64,000 nt of DNA from Malachius bipustulatus. Its lineage: Eukaryota; Arthropoda; Insecta; Coleoptera; Melyridae. The stretch is from positions 25,825,867-25,889,866 of the forward strand of contig OU342630.1 of NCBI GenBank assembly GCA_910589415.1. The letters run 5' to 3'. The stretch's first letter is position 1; every line of letters starts with the position of its first letter. The translations under genes and the position numbers were made by a program. The notes under the pieces were generated by a model. The model saw only the letters and a program-made list of their open reading frames with translations. It ran no database searches and was not told where the DNA came from. Of this stretch, positions 41,603 through 51,028 are shown in pieces.

Positions 41603-43246
41603 CAGCTTGACAAGAATATCTTGGCGGTTTTTAAAGGAGAGAGAGGTCCTAGAACGAGACAGAAAATCACCCCACCACCTTATCTGTTTTAGTACATTCT
41701 ATGTAATAAATTTTGTAAAATGTTGATACTTGACATTTAAATTTTATTATGAACTAATTTGGCTGCGTTCAATTAATATGAAAAAATGAAAATCTAAAAT
41801 AAACACTGGAGTTTTAGTTAGAATTATTTCATTATTACTATCATCATAAAATAATTATTTAATTATCACTATCAGAATAGTTCTCTTCGTCACTATCCTT
41901 ATATCTTCATCGTCGTTAATGCCTCCCAGTTGAATAATTAGATCCGCCACTATAACATACATAGCTCCTTCTCTGGCCATTAACTCGTAATTTTTTTGTT
42001 GGTTGAATGGTCACACTTGGCATTCCACTGCTCAGCCGTATAACCACAAAAAAACTCGGCACATAAAAAATTCTGTGCATTTTCAAACTTTTGGGTGAAA
42101 TTTCTGTCTGCCACATAGTGCTTCATATCCGCCCAAACCAACTCGATAGGATTGAGATCTGAGTGGTAAGGAGGCAGTCGCAAAACATCATGTCTTCTCA
42201 TAATTTCATCAATTTCGTAGGTTTTGAAATTCGGCTTATTCGATTTGATGAGGTCATACAATTCTGGTTTATGGCAATCCGTATTAAATGGTATTTGCTT
42301 TTGTTGTAACCACTGCTGCATATCTGATTAGAGTTAGGTGGTTTATCTAACTGCACATCATGATATGGCGCGTTGTCCATCACAAGTACGCTGTGAGGCG
42401 GTAAATTTGGAATAAGCTTGGTCTCCATCCTTTTTTTGTAGTTGGAATAATTCATATCGTCGTGATAGTCTCCACTCTTCGTCTTCGACTTAAATCGCAC
42501 GTAAGCATTAGGAATAAAACCAGTGAACCCGCGTGAATGATTACCATCCCTTGTCCTTTGGAGGCGGGTTGCGACAAAACTTCTCCACTGGCGTCGCTCC
42601 ACGCTTTTTGATGAGCATGAGAAGAATGGATATACGTTTCATCCATGTACACTATATTTCTACCTTCGGCTCTATAATTTCTCATTCTTCTAAGAAACTT
42701 AAGACGCAAATATCGCACTTCTTGCTTTTCCATCAAAATTTTTCTATTAGTTCTTGTTTTTCTCCACCGAAAGCCCATTTTATGGATAACTTTTCTGACA
42801 CTTTTCCTTGATCCATTTGCTCGTTATCTTTTGCAAATTTTGCAGTGATCCTCTTGAGCGTTGGAGTAATTTTTTTCGGTTGTATGAAAATTGTGTATAA
42901 TTCGACGCAGTAAACATTGATTAAAGTCATCCAAGTTGGTTTTTGTTGCTAATTTAGTTCTTTTTTTACCAGGAGAAGTAAATTTATCCGTTTGGCCATC
43001 GATGATTCTGCTTGTTTCCACCACTATCCTTTGAACAGTCCGTTCACTAATGCCTGTCGCAGCAGCAACCCGTTTTTGAACTTGATTAATTGGTAAAATA
43101 GGACCAAGTATTTTTAGATTCACCAAGAAAATATTTATAAACGTTATTAATAATTTCACGGCTTTGACCGGTAAAGGTTTTATTAGCAACTTAGCTTTTA
43201 AAATTCTCTCTCCTTTAACAACCGCCAAGATATTCTTGTCGAGCAG
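41603..43246 (-). mobile_element. Sailor-like DNA transposon inserted in LINE3
   Basis: The ends CAGCTTGACAAGAATATCTT (41603) and CAGCTCGACAAG-type inverted copy ending 43246, both followed inward by TTGGCGG and AAAGGAGAGAG, are flanked by TA (41601-41602, 43247-43248). Length 1644 bp. Taking it out restores the LINE codons SAG/NDGIP. It carries a decayed transposase. Confidence 0.88.
41980..43210 (-). pseudogene. Sailor-like transposase, frameshifted
   Basis: Pieces in order: INQVQKRVAAATGISERTVQ (helix-turn-helix), a GKKRTKLATKTNLDDF segment, IVYMDETYIHSSHAHQKAWS (first Asp), SVLVMDNAPYHDVQLDKPP (second Asp), then LRLPPYHSDLNPIELVWADM (Glu). About 77 residues separate the second Asp and the Glu across a frameshift near 42320. 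Sequence is clearly different from the intact Sailor copies in this window, so it is another lineage. At least three frame breaks. Confidence 0.8.
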
Positions 43247-43249
43247 TAC

Positions 43250-44022
43250 CTGCGCTGGTTTTATTTTTGAACGTACCCACTCTTTTAAAGATTTCATTTT
43301 CTGTAACAGGATGTAAAAATATTGAGAGTTCATTTGAACTAACTTTACAGTTCAATGACGTTTTAGGAAACAATAAATTAGAATCACCTGTAAATCAATA
43401 ACACTCCGCCTTTCTTTTCTAATATTACCAACTATTTTACCAACCATTCTCCATGTAGTTTTTTAGATATTATCAGTATTGTTTATATTCTCTGTCACAT
43501 ATTTTCATTTATTATTTATTAACAATTTACTATATTTTAATTTTAAGAGATTATAATACTGAGAGTATCTTTTATCATACCTAGCGATAGTTGACATAGT
43601 GCTCAATTGCTGCTTAATTTTGTTGATCTCTACCGAGCTAATATCCTGCAGTTTATTGTTATCAGTTACTAACTTTTTATGTTCTGGAAAAATCTCGTTA
43701 AAATTATTTATAATTATTTAAAAAAATTCATTATATTGTTTATTTACATCACCTTCTTCAACACTTTACAGATTCCCAATCAGTGTTTCCCAATTTGAAA
43801 CTTTCAATTCAATTGAACTTTCATTAACATGCCGAAAATTAACAACTTCCCTAGGAACATAATAATTCAAAGAGAGTTTAATTTTTTGACCAAAATGATC
43901 TGAAATAGAATAATCGATTACTTCACATTCATATTTCACCTTGACGTTTGTCAGTATATTATCAACACATGATTTTGAAGTGGGAGTAATTCTTGTGTAA
44001 TCCTTAATCGTAACAGTAGTGT
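43250..44022 (-). pseudogene. LINE3 linker, decayed
   Basis: Next to the insertion the frame reads SIFLHPVTENEIFKRVGTF then KNKTSAG. Farther up only short open pieces remain. This is the region between endonuclease and RT. Confidence 0.6.
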
Positions 44023-44516
44023 CAAAAGACTAAAAGAGATACAAAATTTATCGTATTCTTATTTTTCACTTCCTTCGTGTCAATATTAAAGTCACCTCCA
44101 ATTACAAAAGAGCATCCTTCATTAAACAATAGATGCAAAAGCTGTTGCATTCTTCCCATAAAAACATCAATTACACTAAGGTCAGGAATTCTGTACACAC
44201 CAACCACTATTATCTTCATATTTCAATATTTTACCTCTACTGCGGTACACTCAAAACTTTCTACCAATGCTAAATCTGCAATATCTCCCCTGACAGAAAC
44301 ACACATGTCTCCATTACAATAAATAGCAACACCTCCATGCAACTTTTCGTCTCTGCAAAAATATGAACTTAGTTTCATTCTGTTAAGCTTATAGGACTTG
44401 ATCTGGTTTTCAGATTTCCAGTGCTCAGACAGTATTAATATTTGACACCCACTGTCCTTGACTAGTTGTTCGAGCCTTTCTACACTGTTTCCTATTGATT
44501 GGATATTTTGATGCAC
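44022..44516 (-). pseudogene. LINE3 endonuclease domain
   Basis: HQNIQSIGNSVERLEQLVKD, LILSEHWKS, GGVAIYCNGD, VVGVYRIPD and FVIGGDFNIDTKE are the expected order of APE-type endonuclease motifs (N, E, and GDFN). One frame change lies near 44220. Confidence 0.8.
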
Positions 44517-44530
44517 TATCGTAAGAGGGG

Positions 44531-44925
44531 TTATTTCTTGGTTTCCTCTCTCGATAGATGATTGAAAAAACGGTTCACACGTACATGTTCAGGCCGTGTC
44601 TCCGGATCATGTATTACCCCGGCATAGTTTGACGGAACCGTAATTTTGAACGACGAATTATCATTAGGGTATTTTGATTGCATTTTTTAGCATTTTGCAT
44701 CTGGAATTTTACTATGCAAATAATTTTCTACACCTTTCTCCGTAACAGTTGGATCCAGCCGGAACACATGAAAATATTCACATTTCAAAGCAGCTTTTAT
44801 TGTGTTGCTATCCTTTGCAAACAGACTATAATAAAATTATCTCGATCGGATGGACCTGTTCCAATCATTCGGTTGTTTTTATTTCCTGGAAGTCATAAAT
44901 TTCATTCAGCCTGCTAAAACATTAT
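44531..44925 (-). pseudogene. LINE3 ORF1 C-terminal part
   Basis: IKAALKCEYFHVFRLDPTVT..GVENYLHSKIPDAKC then, in a shifted frame, QSKYPNDNSSFKITVPSNY and VRVNRFFNHLSREETKK and a stop at 44531. Resembles ORF1 of Jockey-type elements in layout. Confidence 0.55.
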
Positions 44926-45327
44926 TTATACAATAGAAGCTCGATTATCCGGATCGCGATTATCCATAACAAAATTTATAAATCTGCCGCTTTATCCGGA
45001 ATGATCGTGGTCCGTATCCGAAATTTGAAAGAAAATTCAAGTTCTCCGCGTTATCAGAAATGCATGGCTTCAAAAACTCCGCATTTCGGAAATTGTACTA
45101 TGTACCTATGTACTGTTCATACATGTAATAATACATTTCCTCAGGAATAATGAAATATTTTTCACTGGCGAGGTGCTAGAATTTCGCAGAACTGATGCCT
45201 AATAAAAACCTGGTTTGTTTCCTCTTTACTTCACTTTAATCTTTTTTCAGAGGAACCCAAGTGGCATAGTTATTGTTTTTTTTTTTTATTGATTTATAGT
45301 CAACGGACAGAGAACCCTTTTCAATAC

Positions 45328-45533
45328 ATAAATATAGAAAATTTGAAAATAATATATTTCAGTATTACAAAATATACAGGATGTCTTGCTAAGGTTGGCC
45401 ACCTTAGCATATCTCGGAAACTAAGGGCTTATAAATATAAAAAATTTGAAAATAATATATTTCAGTATTACAAAATATACAGGGTGTCTTGCTAAGGTTG
45501 GCCACCTTAGCATATCTCGGAAACTAAGGGCTT
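45328..45533. repeat. 103-bp tandem duplication
   Basis: Two adjacent copies of a unit containing TTTGAAAATAATATATTTCA and GCTAAGGTTGGCCACCTTAG. The copies differ by two substitutions (including CAGGATG versus CAGGGTG). The unit includes a CAGGGTGTCTTGC element end, whose partner is probably the CACCCTG near 45662. Confidence 0.88.
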
Positions 45534-45677
45534 ATAACCTCAAAATAAAAAATTTCCAGACATAAGTGATCACGAGAAATTCAATGAAAATATTTTCAAG
45601 ATGGCCGCACTTCCGGAAATACCGGAAGTTGACATCTACTTCGTTATTTTAACGGAAACACCCTGTAAAACTTTATG

Positions 45678-45842
45678 GCCCGTATTCATCAATAAATTTA
45701 ACCCCTGGGGTTATATTTTGGAACATGTCATTGGTTTAAAATTCGTAGCGTTCGTAGGGTTTGAGCATTAGACCAATCAGCTGTCAGAAAATTCAAAATA
45801 TAACCCCAGAGTTATATTTTGAAATTTGATGAATACGGACAT
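45678..45842. mobile_element. MITE with CCCGTATTCATC ends
   Basis: CCCGTATTCATCAATAAATT then AACCCCTGGGGTTATATTTTG at the left, and the inverted match (CCCCAGAGTTATATTTTG and TTTGATGAATACGGAC) at the right. The ends share CCCGTATTCA with the MITE at 26464 but the interiors differ. Confidence 0.72.
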
Positions 45843-45894
45843 ATATTTTTTAAATGTCTGAAGAAATCTAATACAGGTGGTTTTCACCATTGGA

Positions 45895-46330
45895 ATTTAG
45901 ATTGAGCGGTTTATGAGTGATAAACAAGTGAAAATCGAAAATTTTCTGCTTCAAAGCAGTGTAGAACTAGAACGGCTCAAGATATCTATTGATTGATATT
46001 GATATTGATATTGAGGGTGTCAGATTCGCTGCGACCTTGTCAGATGCGCTGCGACCTCTCAAGATATCTAAAAACGGTTTACATGTCCCTATCCTAACTT
46101 TCCATGTTTTATTCTACTATGTGGAGTAAATTTTAATACAGGGTGATGAAAATTATCCGATTTTTCGTCACCCTGTATTAAAATTTAAACCACATAGTGG
46201 GATAAAACATGAAAAGTTAGGATAGGGACATTTATACCGTTTTTAGATATCTTGAGCCGTTCTAGTTCTAGACTGCTATGAAGTTGAAAATTTTCGATTT
46301 TCACTTGTTTATAACTCATAAACCGCGCTA
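45895..46330. repeat. Foldback, same core as 8593-9368
   Basis: GCGGTTTATGAGTGATAAAC at the left pairs with GTTTATAACTCATAAACCGC at the right. The centre (46135-46185) is a CAGGGTGATGAAAATTATCC hairpin. The left arm carries a (TTGATA)n-like stretch and a doubled CAGAT.CGCTGCGACCT unit near 46018-46060. Confidence 0.8.
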
Positions 46331-46376
46331 TGCATAAACCTATGCATAAACGCATAAAACGAGCTAATAGCAACAG

Positions 46377-46592
46377 CGAGGGGGGGATGCCGAAGAAAAT
46401 GGCCCGGATGTTTTAGTTGACAGCACTAATTTAACACACAAAATTAAACATAGGGAAGCGGAAAAGTGTTTTTCAACTTGTATTCAGTGGGCAGAGGAAA
46501 ACAATATCCCATATCAAGACGTCTTGTTGCTGAAGAAAATACAATCGGAAGCTAGAGAACGATATGTAAAAACTATTTCACAAAAAAATTGA
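46377..46592 (+). pseudogene. Tigger transposase C-terminus
   Basis: The frame AEENGPDVLVDSTNLTHKIK, HREAEKCFSTCIQWAEENNI, then LLLKKIQSEARERYVKT ends at TGA 46590-46592. The A..C...I.WAE...... D.L.L.K.. pattern is the usual end of pogo/Tigger transposases. Nothing of the catalytic domain remains. A run of seven G at 46380-46386 may be a frameshift. Confidence 0.6.
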
Positions 46593-46913
46593 GCATTTCT
46601 TTAAAAGTACTTTGTAATAGGTAGGCACATAAATAATAAAATTATGTTGAACATGAAAAAATCAAGTATCTATCATTTTTTTATTATGAAAGTCATTTAA
46701 AAAAAATTTCACTAATCTGGACCCCCGAAAAACTATATCCGTCCTGACTATCGAAGTTGTACTGTATTGTTAACATAGGCAAAAGTAAAGTAAGACACAC
46801 TTTCATCTTTATAAAGATAAACAGTGGTTTTAAAATGTAAATATTTTAAAAGTACACCAAAATACCAGCAGTTTTTCAAGCGAACATTGTTTAAATCTTG
46901 ATTTTGTCCTCAG

Positions 46914-47286
46914 TAATTTCAACGCACGACCCGACCGGAGTGAACAATTCGGTAAGCATTCGAACTACTGGGGTACTTCCATGCATTCCATTGCTCCCGT
47001 GCAAGACTTTGGGGGCCCCAAGAATAAGAAACAGTTCTATAGGAAACAGGATGAACAAGAAGACGGTATGCTATCGATGCCCATGTACAATCAGATGAAC
47101 TTGAAACCGTTCAGAAAGAATTTCTACAATCCTCTAACAACTGTCAAGAGTCGCACTAAGCAGGAAATTGACCAGTTTAGGGAAGCCAATGATATAATTG
47201 TCCAAGGGAACAACGTACCGATACCTAATTTGTGTTTTGAGGAGGGTAATTATCCCGAATATGTCATGCAAGTCATCGTTAAGCAG
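46914..47286 (+). CDS. DDX5/17-like DEAD-box helicase, N-terminal exon
   Basis: Acceptor TTTTGTCCTCAG and donor GTTAGT. Joined with the exon at 39121 it gives 142 residues. It ends LKPFRKNFYNPLTTVKSRTK, EIDQFREANDIIVQGNNVPI, FEEGNYPEYVMQVIVKQ, closely following the segment before the Q motif in p68/Rm62/DDX17 (L.PF.K.FY, R...E...FR....I.V.G..VP.P...FEE..FP.YVM). The following helicase core (GF..PT.IQ..GWP) was not found and must lie beyond 64000. The product would unwind RNA in the nucleus. The gene symbol is left open because DDX5 and DDX17 types cannot be told apart here. Confidence 0.9.
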
Positions 47287-48227
47287 GTTAGTAAATTTTA
47301 CAATTTTTTAATATTTTGAATATTCCTAAATATATCAGTTGTACCCTGGCTGTAAATTGAATAACTCCCCCCTTGTACCTTGTGTAAGCAAAACATGAGT
47401 TTATGAATCGATAGAAGAGTGAGGGTAAGCGATTCACCAGGTGTAGACGGACGGCTATTCTGCTTCTGCATTAATCTCACTTGCTCCTGTTGATCGGTGT
47501 TGATCAATTTCACTTTCTCTTATTGATAATCTCCGGGAAGCGTTCACTTTTCCAGTGTACGTAGAGTTGCCAATACCTTCTTCTAAGATAAGATTGAGAC
47601 CTATGAATCTCGAGTCATTGGAGAATTACAAATTCGATGATGACGTCAGGTATTTTTACCGGTATTTTTAAAGAATGTGAATTATATTTGTAATGAAATT
47701 CACCTCATTTCTCTCAATTAACTTTTAGTGTTTATAACTATATCTATTTATTTACAATGACAATACACAAATCAACAATAACCTCAAAATGAAAAAGAAA
47801 ACACTTCTCCCTATCTCGCCACTGTCACTTTCCATCTATCTAAATTCTCAGTATGCTAAACCCAACCACTATTTCTTTTTATAACTCACTTCACAATTGC
47901 TGCCCCTGATAACATTTAAAATTAGATTCCACTGTTGACTTTCTTGCTAGACCTTTTTCTTACCCTTCTGTTTATATAGTATATAGAGTGTCCTAAAACT
48001 TAACGTCATCCATTGAAGGGCCGATAGGCCAACTCATGACTGATCTGAATATCATAACATGATCTTGGTAAAAAATAATTTCTTTTCCAGATAATTGTAT
48101 TTTTATGAATTGTTTCAGTTTCAGTTTATTATTCGCTTTTTAAATAATACAGTATCACATTATTGTGTCCGTACATTATAAGCTCGTCATATACATATAA
48201 ATAAACACATAATATAACACATAAACC
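47287..48227. other. Helicase intron, unassigned
   Basis: AT-rich. No element ends or proteins recognised. The ORF on the minus strand at 47298-47513 shows no family resemblance. Confidence 0.4.
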
Positions 48228-48292
48228 CGAGGGGGAATTCACTGTCCATTTTCTGTACATATGTTTGGCATTATTCGGCTTTATTCATAAAA

Positions 48293-48560
48293 TATTCCAA
48301 TAATGCCATCAATCCATATTAATGCCAGTGTAAATTACAGTAATGCCAAAAATGAATAATAATGCCCACACAATGAATAATAATGCCGAGCAATGAATAA
48401 TAATGCCGAGTAATGAATAATAATGCCAAGCAATGATTATTAATGCCGAGTAATGAATAATAATGCCAAGCAATGATTATTAATGCCAAGTAATGAATAA
48501 TAATGCCAAGCAATGCGAATTAATGCCAAATAATGAATAATAATGCCAAACAATGATAAA
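48293..48560 (+). repeat. Minisatellite, 20-bp unit, left array
   Basis: About 13 units of AATGCCGAGCAATGAATAAT with variants (CAAGC, GAGTA, GATTATT). One unit reads AATGCCCACACAATG. Minus-strand ORFs across it (HYYSLLGI-like repeats) are artefacts. Confidence 0.92.
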
Positions 48561-48597
48561 ATGAGCAATACACCACATTCTATTATACGGGGTGTTT

Positions 48598-49359
48598 TGT
48601 AATTGAATGTCAATATTTAAGGGGGTGATTTTTGGGTCCATTTTAAGAAGAAAACTTCATAAGAACGTATGTCCTAAGAGTCTTAAATTTTGAGATACAG
48701 GGTGGTAAAATTTTGTTAAATAAATCATTTTTTCGTAATATCTGTAATACCGCTCGGGATATTTTAATGAAATTTCGTATACAGGTATTATGCATCAAGG
48801 GGCATTTTTTCATGTACCACGTTTCATTTTATTTCCACTAGTGACGATGGTGCACGATCGTGCAGAATTTTACCTGCATTTTTAGCAGACCATTGATGGT
48901 ACGCCACTGATTTCTGTTCAAATAGAAATCATTTTTGGAATCCCCATTCATTTCCAAGCAAATTTGATTACTTACCTTTTTTCAGTCCGAGGCACGGTTT
49001 TCGCCTAAAAAAATAAAATCTGTTTCTCTACATGGTCACAAGATTGTTGTTAAGATGACAATAAAAAGTATAAAAATATGCAGGTAAAATTCTGCACGAT
49101 CATCACTAGTGGAAATAAAACGAAACGTAGTACATGAAAAAATGCCCCTTGATGCGTAATACCTGTATACGAAATTTCATTAAAATATTCAGAGCGGTAT
49201 TACGAATTACAGATATTACGAATAAATTATTTATTTTAATTAAACTTTACCACCACAAAGTTTAGACTTTTAGGACATATGTTCTAATGAAGTTTTCTTC
49301 TTAAAATACACCCAAAAATCACCCCCTTAAATATTGACATTCAATTACAAAACACCCTG
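48598..49359. repeat. Second copy of the 18974-19751 foldback
   Basis: TA-flanked, ends CGGGGTGTTTTGTAATTG and inverted CAGGGTGTTTTG. Interior text such as TTTTTGGGTCCATTTTAAGA and GGGGCATTTTTTCATGTA is shared with the first copy. Confidence 0.88.
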
Positions 49360-49636
49360 TAGATTATGCTGGAGATTATGCCAGCTTATACTGTAAAGTG
49401 ATAAATATTTTGCGTGTAAACAGTAAAATTGCGTGTTTGAAAAATCGACATCTTGTGAACTATCCAATGCTGTTCCGTCTCATATAACAATAGTTTGGCG
49501 ATACAGGTCATCTACATAGGCACTGGTAATATCGAGGGTACAATAATAATTATTAAAATGCTTCAGCTACTATAAAGAAAATATTTATTAATTTTGTTAG
49601 ATGTTACATTAATTAAAGGTCTACATTTTAGTCAAT

Positions 49637-49948
49637 CTAGTCAGAATTATTTTCAAACTTTTTCTTCAGCAGTTTATATTTATTTTTAATTTCCGACGTT
49701 TCGTGGCTGCTGATACTAAAGGGATGACTTCCTTTAATGTTAATTGGGCCATGAAATATAAACTGGTTTTCTACCGATTGTATATCGACTGAACTTGGCC
49801 ATTCAAAAGAGTTTAAATTAAAATGTAAAAATTTTATTTTGGACTCTTTTTCGTTATAATTTAAAATTCTGCCAATATACCATCGGTTGGTATAATAAAC
49901 AGCGTAGTATTTTTCTACATTAATTTTAACTTTTCTCATATGGGACAC
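49637..49948 (-). CDS. Hypothetical 103-residue protein inside the 8-bp-TSD element
   Basis: Starts MRKVKINVEKYYAVYYTNRW (second Met; the first lies in repeat sequence) and contains YIGRILNYNEKESKIKFLHF and a FEWPSSVDIQSVENQFIFHG segment, ending in a basic KNKYKLLKKKFENNSD tail. The Y(A)V.Y....YIGR.L pattern with a small beta-rich look suggests an SH3/Tudor-like fold, as seen at the end of some insect transposon-associated proteins, but this is from memory only. It may be the last exon of a larger element protein. Function unknown. Confidence 0.4.
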   Translation of the reverse strand: MSHMRKVKINVEKYYAVYYTNRWYIGRILNYNEKESKIKFLHFNLNSFEWPSSVDIQSVENQFIFHGPINIKGSHPFSISSHETSEIKNKYKLLKKKFENNSD

Positions 49949-50066
49949 TCTGTATACTCCAAAATAATTTTAAATTATGACCATTGTGATTCTGTACTTG
50001 AATTTTAAACTTCCATCGTTTGGCCTACCGAGACCGCTTCGAATAAGCTGGGACACCCTGTATATA
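49941..50066. repeat. Compact copy of the split 23.8/27.3-kb module
   Basis: CTGTATACTCCAAAATAATT, TTGTGATTCTGTACTTGAAT and CTGGGACACCCTGTATATAT occur contiguously. Its two edges carry GGGACAC.CTGTATA in the same direction, not inverted. Confidence 0.7.
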
Positions 50067-50719
50067 TATCCAACGATTAACGAGTTCTCGAACGAGTTAT
50101 TAACGAAAAAAATACTTTTTTCGCCAAAGGGGTGGTTTTTTTTACAAAAAACTGATTTTTTTGTATATGTGTTCTATAACCTCTCCACTAACAATATTAT
50201 TGAAGGAAAATCTTAGATGAGATTTTTTATGAAGTTTGGGTACATTTTTTACGTTTTTTACATCGTTTTTTACTTTACCGATTGGATTAAAATATCATAA
50301 TATAACGTTTTTTATCGTTTTTTGTATCCTGTCCTAGTTTAAAAATAAAATAGATATATGAATTTAGAATGACACTCAACTTCAAAACGCATATTAATAT
50401 TCAAATAATCACCGAACGAACATACTGTTTGGGAAGTTCTCGGGGAAGTTTTAAAAATATTTCTAACGCAATGGCAGTTATACCAGTTACAGGAGGAAAA
50501 GTTTGATAAGGTGTATTAAAATGAAAAATTTCTATGAACAATATTATTAAAAGATATACCGAACTTTTACTACTCACCTTCTTGAAAATTAACAGCACTT
50601 CACACTATGTCACAATAAGAGATTAAGGTACAAACGAGGGTAGCCGCAAAGAATAATGTGTCATCAGCGCCAAATCTAGGACTAATACCGAGACAAGTCC
50701 GGTAGTCTATAGAGTAATG

Positions 50720-50990
50720 TCCAATAATGCCAAACAATGAATAATAATGCCCACACAATGAATAATAATGCCGAGCAATGAATAATAATGCCAAGTAATG
50801 CTTAATAATGCCGAGCAATGAATAATAATGCCGAGCAATGAATATTAATGCCGATAAATGAATAATAATGCCGAGAATAATGCCAAGCAATGACTAATAA
50901 TGCCAAGCAATGCGTAGTAATGCCAAACAATGAATAATAATGCCAAGCAATGCCAATTAATGCCAAATAATGAGCATTATTAATGCCGCT
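50720..50990 (+). repeat. Minisatellite, 20-bp unit, right array
   Basis: Same unit and orientation as the left array. It also includes an AATGCCCACACAATG unit near its start and ends in CCAATTAATGCCAAATAATGA as the left one nearly does, so the two arrays share their order of variants. Confidence 0.92.
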
Positions 50991-51028
50991 ATTTTGTACA
51001 TGTATTGCCAAGAGTGAATTCCCCCTCG

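Larger units (their letters stand above)
39798..44925 (-). mobile_element. Jockey-like LINE (LINE3), interrupted twice
   Basis: On the minus strand from 44925 downwards: ORF1 C-terminal pieces, endonuclease, linker, RT to just after YADD. A foldback (40101-41060) and a Sailor-like element (41603-43246) interrupt it. At both sites, removing the insert plus one TA restores the reading frame. The 3' end is truncated after RT. It lies in the helicase intron, antisense to that gene. Confidence 0.85.
44931..46764 (+). mobile_element. pogo/Tigger element with remnants of transposase
   Basis: CAATAGAAGCTCGATTATCC at the left and a degenerate inverted end (TATCGAAGTTGTACTG) at 46764, each next to TA. 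The left 180 bp match 7283-7470. Nested inside are a tandem duplication, two palindromic MITEs and the C-terminus of a transposase. Confidence 0.72.
48228..51028. mobile_element. Unclassified DNA element: 16-bp TIRs, 8-bp target duplication
   Basis: CGAGGGGGAATTCACT at 48228 and its exact inverted copy at 51013-51028 are flanked by the direct repeat CATAAACC (48220-48227, 51029-51036). Inside are two arrays of a 20-bp unit in the same orientation, a nested foldback and a small ORF. An 8-bp duplication occurs in hAT, P, Mutator-like and Zisupton elements, among others, but the TIR matches none that I can name. Confidence 0.85.

Noticed and set aside
48293..50990. CRISPR-like spaced repeats
   Set aside because: The 20-bp units are head to tail with no unique spacers, and the context is a eukaryotic transposon; it is a minisatellite.
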